A DNA stretch of 64,000 bases from the NCBI GenBank assembly GCA_943367595.1, contig CALRJS020000002.1:79151-143150 (forward strand). Direction: 5' to 3'. Below the pieces are notes generated by a model that did no database searches, was not told where the DNA came from, and saw nothing but the letters and a program-made list of their open reading frames with translations. Within the stretch, counting starts at the first letter, position 1. Every line of letters starts with the position of its first letter. The position numbers were made by a program, and so were the translations under genes. The stretch comes from MW101C3 sp943367595 (GTDB lineage: Bacteria; Cyanobacteriota; Cyanobacteriia; PCC-6307; Cyanobiaceae). Positions 17,230-25,882 of the stretch are shown here, one piece after another.

Positions 17230-19956
17230 GTGCCCGAGAAGCTCGTGTCCGAGAAGGTCATCGCCGAGACCGGCCCCACCGATCCGTCCCCTGGAGCCGA
17301 GAGCGGCCACGCCACCGCTCCAGAGGTGGGTCGCTACCAGCCCGCCGCGATCGAGAGCCGCTGGCAGGCCCGCTGGCAGGCCGAGGGGCTGGATGCCACG
17401 CCGGAACCTGGCCCGTCGTCGGCCGATGGCACTGCGGCAGCGGACCAGACCTTCTACGCCCTTTCGATGTTCCCCTATCCCTCGGGGAACCTGCACATGG
17501 GCCATGTGCGCAACTACGTGATCACCGATGTGATCGCCCGTGTGCAGCGCCAGCGGGGGCGCAGGGTGCTGCATCCGATGGGCTGGGACGCCTTCGGGCT
17601 GCCGGCCGAGAACGCCGCGATCGAACGGGGCATCGACCCCGGCGACTGGACCGATCGCAACATCGCCCAGATGCGTCAGCAGTTGCAGCGCCTTGGTCTG
17701 TCGATCGACTGGAGCCGTGAGCTGGCCACCTGCCACACCGACTACTACCGCTGGACCCAGTGGTTGTTCCTGCAGTTTCTCGATGCGGGCCTGGCCTACC
17801 GCAAGGAGGCCACCGTCAACTGGGATCCGATCGATCAGACCGTGCTCGCCAATGAGCAGGTGGATGGGGATGGCCGCTCCTGGCGTTCCGGCGCGCGGGT
17901 GGAAAAGCGGCAGCTGCGGCAGTGGTTCCTGCGCATCACCGCCTACGCCGATGCGCTGCTCGACGACCTGCCCCAGCTGCAGGGCTGGCCGGAGCGGGTG
18001 CGCACGATGCAGGCCAACTGGATCGGCCGCTCGGTGGGGGCAGACCTGGAGTTTCCCGTGCTGGCGCCGGACGGCACCACCCAGGACACCACCATCACCG
18101 TGTTCACCACCCGCCCGGACACGGTCTACGGGGTGAGCTACCTGGTGCTGGCGCCGGAGTACCCGCTGGTGGCCACGCTCACCGCGCCCGAGCAGGAGGA
18201 CGCGGTGCGTGTGTTCTGCGAGCGGGTGGGCTTGCAGAGCGAGCAGGAGCGGCTGGCCGACGACCGGCCCAAGCGGGGTGTTCCCCTCGGCCGTTCGGTG
18301 CGCCACCCGTTCACGGGGGAGGCGATTCCGCTCTGGATCGCCGATTACGTGCTCGCCGATTACGGCACCGGTGCCGTGATGGGCGTACCGGCCCACGACC
18401 CGCGTGATTTCGTCTTCGCGCGCCAGTACGAACTGCCCGTGCGGCGGGTGATCGTGCCTGAGGGCGCCGACGAACACGACTGGGACGGCACCGCCTGGAC
18501 CGAGCCCGGCGTGTTGATCCATTCCGGGCCGTTCAATGGTCAGCCGTCGGGGCAGGCGAAGGCTGCGATCGTGGCCCATGCGGAAGCGCAGGGCTGGGGC
18601 CGCGCCCGGGTGCAGTTCCGCCTGCGCGACTGGCTGATCTCCCGCCAGCGCTACTGGGGCTGTCCGATTCCTGTGGTGCACTGCGACCATTGCGGCGTGG
18701 TGCCGGTGCCAGCCGAGCAGTTGCCGGTGGAGCTGCCCCGTGGTGTCGCCTTCAGTGGCAAGGGAGCGTCACCGCTTGCCCAGTTGAACGATTGGGTCAA
18801 TGTGCCCTGCCCCAGCTGCGGCCGCCCTGCCCGGCGTGAGACCGACACGATGGACACCTTCATGTGTTCCTCGTGGTATTACCTGCGCTTCAGTGATCCT
18901 CACAACGACTCACTACCGTTCGCCAAGGAGACAGCCGACCAGTGGCTGCCGGTGAACCAGTACGTGGGTGGGATCGAGCACGCAATCCTGCACCTCCTCT
19001 ATTCCCGTTTCTTCACCAAGGTGCTGCGCGACCGCGGCCTGCTCGGTTTCGATGAACCGTTCCAGCGCCTGCTCACCCAGGGCATGGTGCAGAGCCTCAC
19101 CTACAAGAATCCGCACACCGGCAAATACATCGCTCCGGCCGATGTGGCCGATGCCAATGATCCCCGCGATCCGATCAATGGTGAGCGGCTGGAGGTGTTC
19201 TTCGAGAAGATGTCGAAGTCGAAGCACAACGGCGTGGATCCTGCGGCCGTGATCGATCGCTACGGCGCCGACACCGCCCGCATGTTCATCCTGTTCAAAG
19301 CTCCGCCCGAAAAGGATCTGGAGTGGGATGACGCAGACGTGGAGGGCCAGTTCCGCTTCTTGCAGCGGGTGTGGCGCCAGGTGCAGGGCGCCCGCGGCCG
19401 TGGCGTGTCGATGACGGCCACGGTCCCTGCTGCCCCGGCGGACGCGGCCGCCCCAGACACGTCCGGCAGTGACCGGGAGCTGCGCCGTTGCGTGCATGCG
19501 GCGATCGCAGCGATCAGCGATGACCTGGCCGATGGGCGCTATCAGTTCAACACCGCCGTGTCGGAGCTGATGAAGCTCAGCAATGCCATGGGCAGCCACC
19601 TGGAGGCTGTCTCGGTACCGGTGGCCGAGGAGGCGGTGCGCACCCTGCTGGTGCTGCTCGCGCCCTTCGCCCCTCACCTGGCCGCGGAGCTCTGGGAGCA
19701 GCTGGGCGGCGCCGGCAGCGTGCACCGCCAGGGTTGGCCCGAGCTGGATCCGGCCGCCCTGGTGCAGGACACCATCGCCCTGGTGATCCAGGTGAAAGGC
19801 AAGGTGCGGGGCAGCCTCGATGTGCCCGCCGATGCCGATGCCGCCACCCTTGAGCGCCTGGCCCTCGACAGCGACATCGCCCGCAAGTGGCTGGACGGCC
19901 AACCGCCACGCCGAGTGATCGTTGTGCCCGGCAAGCTCGTGAACCTGGTGCCCTGA
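17230..19956 (+). CDS. leuS: Leucyl-tRNA synthetase
   Basis: Class Ia aminoacyl-tRNA synthetase, 908 residues. HIGH motif in FPYPSGNLHMGHVRNYV, KMSKS in KMSKSKHNGVDPAAVI. CP1 editing domain with TTRPDTVYGVSYLVLAPEY and GTGAVMGVPAHDPRDFVFA. Zn-type Cys pairs occur in VVHCDHCGVV and VPCPSCGRPA. The start is a GTG at 17230; about 35 residues rich in Glu, Pro and Ala precede the conserved region RYQPAAIESRWQARW, so the true start could lie slightly downstream. Follows hfq by 81 bp. Confidence 0.96.
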   Translation: MPEKLVSEKVIAETGPTDPSPGAESGHATAPEVGRYQPAAIESRWQARWQAEGLDATPEPGPSSADGTAAADQTFYALSMFPYPSGNLHMGHVRNYVITDVIARVQRQRGRRVLHPMGWDAFGLPAENAAIERGIDPGDWTDRNIAQMRQQLQRLGLSIDWSRELATCHTDYYRWTQWLFLQFLDAGLAYRKEATVNWDPIDQTVLANEQVDGDGRSWRSGARVEKRQLRQWFLRITAYADALLDDLPQLQGWPERVRTMQANWIGRSVGADLEFPVLAPDGTTQDTTITVFTTRPDTVYGVSYLVLAPEYPLVATLTAPEQEDAVRVFCERVGLQSEQERLADDRPKRGVPLGRSVRHPFTGEAIPLWIADYVLADYGTGAVMGVPAHDPRDFVFARQYELPVRRVIVPEGADEHDWDGTAWTEPGVLIHSGPFNGQPSGQAKAAIVAHAEAQGWGRARVQFRLRDWLISRQRYWGCPIPVVHCDHCGVVPVPAEQLPVELPRGVAFSGKGASPLAQLNDWVNVPCPSCGRPARRETDTMDTFMCSSWYYLRFSDPHNDSLPFAKETADQWLPVNQYVGGIEHAILHLLYSRFFTKVLRDRGLLGFDEPFQRLLTQGMVQSLTYKNPHTGKYIAPADVADANDPRDPINGERLEVFFEKMSKSKHNGVDPAAVIDRYGADTARMFILFKAPPEKDLEWDDADVEGQFRFLQRVWRQVQGARGRGVSMTATVPAAPADAAAPDTSGSDRELRRCVHAAIAAISDDLADGRYQFNTAVSELMKLSNAMGSHLEAVSVPVAEEAVRTLLVLLAPFAPHLAAELWEQLGGAGSVHRQGWPELDPAALVQDTIALVIQVKGKVRGSLDVPADADAATLERLALDSDIARKWLDGQPPRRVIVVPGKLVNLVP

Positions 19957-20037
19957 GCCCTGGTTCGCTGAGACTTGATGGCCTGGGACCTCACGCCTCG
20001 AACCATGGTTCTCTGCAGGCTTGACCCCGCTTCCCTT

Positions 20038-20892
20038 TCAGGCCAGCAGGACGGCGGCGTGGTGGCGCAGGTGGTCGTCGATGAAGCTGGCGATGAAGAA
20101 GTAGCTGTGGTCGTAGCCGGGCTGTAGCCGCAGCTCCAGTGGGTGGCCGGCGGCGGCAGCGGCGCTGCGCAGCTGATCGGGCTTCAGCTGCTGGTCGAGG
20201 AACGGGTCGGCGCTGCCCTGATCCACCAGCAGCGGCAAGCGCTCGCTGGCCTGGGCGATCAGGCTGCACGCATCCCAGGCTGCCCAGCTGCCGCGCTCAG
20301 GGCCCAGGTAGCGGCTGAAGGCTTTCTCCCCCCAGAGGCAGCTGCTGGGCTGGGCGATCGGCGCGAACGCTGACACCGAGCGATAGCGGCCCGGGTTGCG
20401 CAGGGCGCAGATCAAGGCCCCGTGGCCGCCCATCGAATGGCCGCTCACCCCGCGCCGCTCGTTGAGCGGCAGAGCGCTCTCCAGCAGGGCGGGCAATTCC
20501 GCCACCACGTAGTCGTGCATGCGGTAGTGGGTGGCCCAGGGGGCTTCGCTGGCATTCAGGTAGAACCCAGCTCCCAGGCCGAAATCCCAGGCGCCGTCGG
20601 GGTCGCCCGGCACGTCTTCGCCTCGGGGGCTGGTGTCGGGGGCCACCAGGGCCAGGCCCAGGGCGGCTGCCAGTCGCTGTGCGCCCGCCTTCTGCGCCAT
20701 GGTCTCGTCGGTGCAGGTGAGCCCCGAGAGCCAGTAAAGGGCCGGCACCCGGGCGCCGGCGAGCGCTTGCGGGGGCAGAAACACCGACACGTGCATGCTG
20801 CACCCCAGCACGCTGGAGCGATGGCGGTAGCGGCGTTGTGCGCCACCGAAGCACCGGCTTTCACTGATGGCTTCGAGAAGAGAGTCGCTCAT
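20038..20892 (-). CDS. fghA: S-formylglutathione hydrolase
   Basis: Esterase-D-type alpha/beta hydrolase that splits S-formylglutathione to formate and glutathione, the second step of formaldehyde detoxification. 284 residues, the usual length. Nucleophile Ser in GVSGHSMGGHGALICAL; catalytic His in QPGYDHSYFFIASFIDDH; acid in LLVDQGSADPFL. The N-terminal CTDETMAQKAGAQR and APDTSPRGEDVPGDPD are family hallmarks. Lies 122 bp downstream of frmA on the same strand, so the two enzymes of the pathway are probably co-transcribed. Confidence 0.95.
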   Translation of the reverse strand: MSDSLLEAISESRCFGGAQRRYRHRSSVLGCSMHVSVFLPPQALAGARVPALYWLSGLTCTDETMAQKAGAQRLAAALGLALVAPDTSPRGEDVPGDPDGAWDFGLGAGFYLNASEAPWATHYRMHDYVVAELPALLESALPLNERRGVSGHSMGGHGALICALRNPGRYRSVSAFAPIAQPSSCLWGEKAFSRYLGPERGSWAAWDACSLIAQASERLPLLVDQGSADPFLDQQLKPDQLRSAAAAAGHPLELRLQPGYDHSYFFIASFIDDHLRHHAAVLLA

Positions 20893-21014
20893 GGACGGAG
20901 ATGCCGCAGAAGGGGAGGGATCGGTGCTGGGCTGCCCATGGCCAGTGACGATGCCGGAGCGTCTGTGCCCGGGCCTGAGAGGCCGTCGATCAGCGTGGCG
21001 CTACGCCCCCAGGA

Positions 21015-22133
21015 TCAACCGGCGAAATCAATCACCGTGCGGATGCTGGCTCCGGCGTGCATCAGATCGAAGGCTTCATTGATGCGATCCAGCCCCATGG
21101 TGTGGGTGATGAAGGTATCGAGTGGGATCTCGCCCCGCTGATAGCGCTCCACGTAGCCAGGCAATTCCGTGCGGCCACGCACGCCGCCGAAGGCCGACCC
21201 CCGCCACACCCTGCCGGTTACCAGCTGGAACGGACGGGTGGAGATCTCCTGGCCAGCGCCCGCCACACCGATGATCGTGGATTCCCCCCAGCCCTTGTGG
21301 CAGCACTCAAGGGCGGCGCGCATCACGGCCACGTTGCCGATGCACTCGAAGGAATAATCCACGCCTCCATCGGTGCGCTCGATCACCACCTGCTCGATCG
21401 GGGTGGTGCTGTCCTTCGGGTTGATGCACTCGGTGGCACCCAGCTGTCGGGCGATCGCGAACTTATCGGGATTGGTGTCGATGCCGATGATCCGCGCGGC
21501 CCCGGCCATCACCGCGCCGATCACCACCGCCAGACCGATGCCGCCGAGGCCGAACACCGCCACCGTGCTGCCCGCCTCCACCTTGGCGGTGTTCAGCACC
21601 GCGCCGATGCCGGTGGTCACGCCGCAGCCCAGCAGGCACACCTTGTCGAGCGGGGCATCGCGGTTGATCTTGGCCAGGGCGATTTCCGGCACCACCGTGT
21701 ATTCCGAGAAGGTGGAGGTGCCCATGTAGTGGTGGATGGTCTGGCCGTCCTTGGAGAAGCGGCTGGTGCCATCAGGCATCAGGCCCCGCCCCTGGGTGCC
21801 GCGGATCGCCTGGCAGAGGTTGGTCTTGCCGGACAGGCAGAAGCTGCAGCTGCGGCATTCCGGTGTGTAGAGCGGGATCACGTGATCCCCGACCGCCAGG
21901 GAGCTCACCTCCGGCCCCACGGCTTCCACCACACCGGCGCCTTCGTGGCCCAGCACGGCGGGAAAAATTCCTTCCGGATCGCTGCCGGAGAGGGTGAAGG
22001 CATCGGTGTGGCACACGCCTGTGGCCACGATCCGCACCAGCACCTCGCCGGCTCGTGGTGGGGCCACGTCGATCGTGGTGATCTCCAGGGGCTGACCGGC
22101 CGCCCAGGCCACCGCGGCACGTGAACGGATCAT
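21015..22133 (-). CDS. frmA: S-(hydroxymethyl)glutathione dehydrogenase (class III alcohol dehydrogenase)
   Basis: Zn- and NAD-dependent oxidation of S-(hydroxymethyl)glutathione, formed spontaneously from formaldehyde and glutathione; also acts as S-nitrosoglutathione reductase in this family. 372 residues. Catalytic Zn ligands in ATGVCHTDAFTLSG, GHEGAGVVEAVG and LLGCGVTTGIGAV; structural Zn cysteines in PECRSCSFCLSGKTNLC; Rossmann motif VFGLGGIGLAVVIG. 48 bp downstream of pgi and followed by fghA. Confidence 0.96.
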   Translation of the reverse strand: MIRSRAAVAWAAGQPLEITTIDVAPPRAGEVLVRIVATGVCHTDAFTLSGSDPEGIFPAVLGHEGAGVVEAVGPEVSSLAVGDHVIPLYTPECRSCSFCLSGKTNLCQAIRGTQGRGLMPDGTSRFSKDGQTIHHYMGTSTFSEYTVVPEIALAKINRDAPLDKVCLLGCGVTTGIGAVLNTAKVEAGSTVAVFGLGGIGLAVVIGAVMAGAARIIGIDTNPDKFAIARQLGATECINPKDSTTPIEQVVIERTDGGVDYSFECIGNVAVMRAALECCHKGWGESTIIGVAGAGQEISTRPFQLVTGRVWRGSAFGGVRGRTELPGYVERYQRGEIPLDTFITHTMGLDRINEAFDLMHAGASIRTVIDFAG

Positions 22134-22181
22134 GGACTGCCCCCCGAGACCAGCCCCATCCTGCCCCCAGGGGTTGCGGGC

Positions 22182-23783
22182 TCAGGAGCGGCGAAACACC
22201 AGGGAGGAGGGGGTGCCCCAATCGCCGCTGGCCACGTAGCCGCGGGGATTGCCGCACAGGTGGCGCAGGATCCAGAACAGCGGCTCGGGGCTGTCGATGC
22301 CGAGCTGAGCCTGCAGGCTGGCCAGATCGTGGGCCTCGCCATCGGCCAGCAGCGCCTCCAGCCGGCTCTGCAGATCCAAGATCACGGCGGCCGCCTTCTT
22401 GCCCGCCTCCACGCCCGGCTGGTCGTAGGCGTTGATGTTCACCAGCTCCGCGTAGAGACCCACAGCGCGCTCGAACAGCGCCACCAGGGCGCCCAGCAGG
22501 CGGGCATCGAAGCGCCGCATGCTCAGCGTGATGCTCTGCCGTCCCCCTTCCGAGAGGGCGGCGCGGGTTCCCTGCAGGAAGCCGTCCAGGTAGTCGCCGG
22601 GATGCTCCCCGTGCAGCGGCGGCACATCGCCGGGATCTTCGAGCACCTCGATGAACGTGACGAAGAAGTTGTCGATGCCGTCGCGGAGCTGCTGGACGTA
22701 GGCGTGCTGGTCGGTGGAGCCCTTGTTGCCGTACACGGCGATGCCCTGGTAGGCGGGTTCACCGTTGCGATCGAGCCGTTTCCCCAGCGACTCCATCACC
22801 AGCTGCTGCAGGTAGCGGCTAAAGACCTCGAGGCGGTCGCGGTAGGGGAGCACCACCATGTCGCGGTGGCCCTTGCCGTTCCCTGCCACGTACCAGGCCG
22901 CCGCCATCAGCGCCGCCGGGTTGGCGGTGAGCTCGGCCACCCGGGTGGCCTCATCCATCTCGGCGGCACCGGCCAGGAAGCCGCGCAGATCCGCCTGGAT
23001 CAACGCGGCGGGCAGCAAGCCCACGGCGCTGGTGATGCTGGTGCGGCCCCCCACCCAATCGAACATGTCGAAGCGGCGCAGCCAGCGCTCGTCCTCCGCC
23101 AGCCGGTCGAGCTGGCTGCCCACCATCGTGACCGCCACCGCCTGATCGGCCCAGCTGCCGCCGAGCGCCTCCAGCCGGGCCCGCGCCTGCTCCATGCCCA
23201 GCCGAGGCTCCGGTGTGCCACCCGATTTGCTCACCACCACCATCAAGGTGGTGCGCAGCCGCTCGCCGAGGCCTGCCAGGGTGCGGCTGAACCCCTGCGG
23301 ATCGACGTTGTCGAAGAAGTGAAAGGGCAGGCCCTGACCCTGCTGCTGCAGCGCCCGCAGGATCAGCAGCGGCCCGAGGCCGGAACCGCCGATGCCGATC
23401 CACAGCACATCGGTGAAGGGCGCCAGGCCCGGCGGCTGGATCTCACCGGAGAGCACCTGCTGCGCGAAGGCTTCAATGCCGTCGATCTCCTGGCGGATGT
23501 GGGCGCCGATGGCTGGCTCGGGCGCCAGCTGCGGCGCCCGCAGCCAGTAGTGACCCACCTGGCGCCCCTCATCCGGGTTGGCGATGGCGCCGGTCTCCAG
23601 CGCGGCCATGGCCTCGAAGGCGGAGGTAAAGGCGGGGGCCAGCTCCTCGAAATGCTGCGGGCCCACTGCCATACGGCTCACATCCAGCCACATCCCCAGC
23701 CCTTCGTGGTGCCAGAGCAGCGAACAGAACCGTTGCCACTGTTCCGCCGAAGGCTGCGGCTTGAAGTCTGGAAACGTGGTCAT
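22182..23783 (-). CDS. pgi: Glucose-6-phosphate isomerase
   Basis: Interconverts glucose-6-phosphate and fructose-6-phosphate. 533 residues, typical of cyanobacterial Pgi. Sugar-phosphate-binding motifs VVVSKSGGTPEPRLGMEQAR and FDWVGGRTSITSAVGLL, phosphate site IGIGGSGLGPLLIL, and QHAYVQQLRDGIDNFF near the active-site His region. The gene starts 180 bp from the divergent gene at 23964 and precedes frmA/fghA, which may be co-transcribed. Confidence 0.96.
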   Translation of the reverse strand: MTTFPDFKPQPSAEQWQRFCSLLWHHEGLGMWLDVSRMAVGPQHFEELAPAFTSAFEAMAALETGAIANPDEGRQVGHYWLRAPQLAPEPAIGAHIRQEIDGIEAFAQQVLSGEIQPPGLAPFTDVLWIGIGGSGLGPLLILRALQQQGQGLPFHFFDNVDPQGFSRTLAGLGERLRTTLMVVVSKSGGTPEPRLGMEQARARLEALGGSWADQAVAVTMVGSQLDRLAEDERWLRRFDMFDWVGGRTSITSAVGLLPAALIQADLRGFLAGAAEMDEATRVAELTANPAALMAAAWYVAGNGKGHRDMVVLPYRDRLEVFSRYLQQLVMESLGKRLDRNGEPAYQGIAVYGNKGSTDQHAYVQQLRDGIDNFFVTFIEVLEDPGDVPPLHGEHPGDYLDGFLQGTRAALSEGGRQSITLSMRRFDARLLGALVALFERAVGLYAELVNINAYDQPGVEAGKKAAAVILDLQSRLEALLADGEAHDLASLQAQLGIDSPEPLFWILRHLCGNPRGYVASGDWGTPSSLVFRRS

Positions 23784-23963
23784 GCGCCCTGGTGGAAGTG
23801 ACAGGTTCTGGCGATGAACCTATCGGTGGAATCGCCCTCTGAACCGTGACACAGCGCATCGCCGTGAGCCGGAACACGCAAGCGGCGGAATTGTATGGAC
23901 GGCCACACAAACGGCCCAAGGATCAGGACCAGCCAGTGGACGCCGGTAGAGTTTATTTAACAA

Positions 23964-24851
23964 TTGACTCCAAAACCCGGTTTGAAGGCCGCCTTGAAGC
24001 TACGCGTTCCGCTTGGCTCCCTTCGCACACCGGCGTTGCTGCGAGCCTCCAGCTGGGTTCTCGCCCTCGGCCTGCTCAACGGCCAGGTGGCCACCGTGCG
24101 CCACCCCGATGCTGTGGCGCTGCTGAAGCTGCACGAAGCTGCCAGCACCACCAGCCTCGAAGCCCGCAGCGGCAAATCCGCCAAGCTGGCGGTGGAGGGT
24201 CTGCGGCCCAATCCAGTCGATTTCACCCCGGAAGAACTGCGCGAACTGCAGCGCCGTTTCGGCGTGCATGGGCCCCAGCCGAAACTGGCCCAGTTGCTCA
24301 CCCATGGCCTCGATCAGCTCACTCCGCTCCGGGCCCACACCGTCAGCCGCATCGAGGAGCTGAGGCCGGTGATCGTGAGCGAGTCGCGGCGCCTCGGCGT
24401 GAACCCGATGCTCGTGGCCGCCGTGCTGTTCGACGAGATTCAGCGGGCGAAGCCTGGCGAAGATCTGCCGATGGCGGCCGATTCCGGCCTCTTCAAGACC
24501 CACGGGCCTGCCCAGCTGGGGGTCGATGAGTTCGTGCATCAGGGCTTGCTTCCTGTTGATGCCAGCCCCGAGGAACGGGCTGCCGCACGGCGTGAGCTGC
24601 TGATCCCCGAGCGCAATGTGCAGCTGCTGGTGGGCAAGTTTCACCGCCTCTCCACCCTGCTGGGCTTCCCCACCGACCGCCTCCTGCAAGCCAGCGCCGG
24701 CCCCCGCGATGCCAAGGCACTTGCCACCCTGGCCTACCTCCACAACGGCAAGCTGGATTACCCCGCCCGGATCCTGAGTTACATGCAGGATCCCGCCCTC
24801 CACGCGCTCATCTACGGCGAACGCAAGCCCCAGGTCTCCCCGCTGATCTGA
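23964..24851 (+). CDS. Secreted protein with a lysozyme-fold-like (DUF1402-type) region
   Basis: 295 residues. A stop codon lies just upstream (23958-23960) and there is no ATG or GTG before the membrane/signal segment (ASSWVLALGLLNGQVATV), so a TTG at 23964 is the likely start. The soluble part includes IEELRPVIVSESRRLGVNPM and LVAAVLFDEIQRAKPGEDLP, which recall DUF1402 and lytic-transglycosylase-like helical folds with a possible catalytic Glu. RNVQLLVGKFHRLSTLLGFP and LAYLHNGKLDYPARILSYM continue the helical pattern. A wall-active enzyme is possible but not shown. It converges on an N-acetylmuramoyl-alanine amidase gene, which fits. Confidence 0.7.
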   Translation: MTPKPGLKAALKLRVPLGSLRTPALLRASSWVLALGLLNGQVATVRHPDAVALLKLHEAASTTSLEARSGKSAKLAVEGLRPNPVDFTPEELRELQRRFGVHGPQPKLAQLLTHGLDQLTPLRAHTVSRIEELRPVIVSESRRLGVNPMLVAAVLFDEIQRAKPGEDLPMAADSGLFKTHGPAQLGVDEFVHQGLLPVDASPEERAAARRELLIPERNVQLLVGKFHRLSTLLGFPTDRLLQASAGPRDAKALATLAYLHNGKLDYPARILSYMQDPALHALIYGERKPQVSPLI

Positions 24852-24946
24852 GGCGCTCCCGCCTTTGCAGATCCTCACCGCCTTGAACGCGCGCAGAAGC
24901 CCGCTGACGCAGGATCTTGACAGGCTCGCTCCTCAGCCCGCTCGCT

Positions 24947-25882
24947 TCAGCCGGCCTTGCAGAGCATGCCGAGCGCCGCAAGCCGGTTCTGCAGCTCCGA
25001 CCACCTGAAGCTGCGGGGATCGGCCCGCTCTCCCCCCAGATCCACATACCGATGGGTGGTGATGTTCTGGGGAGGAATACTGAAACGGCGCATCCAGTCG
25101 GTCAGCACCACCGCCAGAGCGTCGTACTGGGCAGCGCTGTAGCCGCTGTGCTCCGCGTCGGCATCCTCACCATCGAGCGGCGTCTCCAGGCTCAGGTGCA
25201 GGGCGAAGTTGTTCACCGACCCGCCCACATCCGGGTTGGTCATCACCCACTGGCCGTTGAAGGCGGAATTGCCGGCGCCGAAGGCGCGGTAGGCGGGATC
25301 GAGCGCCTGCACCACCTGCCCCTTCTCCCCGATCATCAGGTGGTAGCTCACCTGGTCTTCGTCGCGGGGGTGGGGGGTGAGGAAGGTCTGCACCGCCGAT
25401 TGCATGCCGTAGACCGTTTCGTGCAGCACAACCACGCGGGGGTTGGGATCCACCGGGTTGCCGAACGCATCGCTGCGGAAGCGGCTGCCGTAGTTGGTGG
25501 GATCGATGGTGAGGCGGTCCATCTCCAGCGGCAGCGCGGTCACCATCGCCTCCAGGCGACGGCTCAGCGCCGGATCGGCCGTGCATTGGCGCCTCAGAGG
25601 GCTCACCCAGCGGTCATGGGCCGGTGGCGCGGGGGCAGGGCGGGCATTGGGCGACGGTGCGGCGGCCGGGGCTGGGGCGCCGGAACGGGGGGCACCCACC
25701 TGCTCCAGCAGCTCCAGCAGGGAAGGGCTGGCGTCGGAGGGGTTGCTGGCGGAGAGCTCGCGCCCCAGCCAGCCCAGGCCACCGAGGCCCAGCACCGCTA
25801 CCGCAGCCAGTGCCACAGCCCCGCCCCGTTCGGGCGCCAGTTGGCGGGCGCGCAGCACCAGGCCGCGGACGTGGTTCAGCAT
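24947..25882 (-). CDS. N-acetylmuramoyl-L-alanine amidase (amidase_2 type)
   Basis: 311 residues from ATG 25882, which overlaps the M61 peptidase stop by seven bases. N-terminal membrane anchor (GGAVALAAVAVLGLGGLGWL) followed by an Ala/Pro linker, so it is probably tethered at the periplasmic face. Zn-amidase core: VVLHETVYGMQSAVQTFL, SYHLMIGEKGQVVQALDP, AFGAGNSAFNGQWV, NNFALHLSLETP, and the second His and Asp ligands in ITTHRYVDLGGERADP. It cleaves the muramic acid-peptide bond in wall turnover or recycling; murQ at 33175 belongs to the same general process. Confidence 0.9.
   Translation of the reverse strand: MLNHVRGLVLRARQLAPERGGAVALAAVAVLGLGGLGWLGRELSASNPSDASPSLLELLEQVGAPRSGAPAPAAAPSPNARPAPAPPAHDRWVSPLRRQCTADPALSRRLEAMVTALPLEMDRLTIDPTNYGSRFRSDAFGNPVDPNPRVVVLHETVYGMQSAVQTFLTPHPRDEDQVSYHLMIGEKGQVVQALDPAYRAFGAGNSAFNGQWVMTNPDVGGSVNNFALHLSLETPLDGEDADAEHSGYSAAQYDALAVVLTDWMRRFSIPPQNITTHRYVDLGGERADPRSFRWSELQNRLAALGMLCKAG

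Noticed and set aside
16786..18690. Minus-strand frame of 634 codons opposite dapF, hfq and leuS
   Set aside because: Crosses three real genes on opposite strands and has shadow composition.
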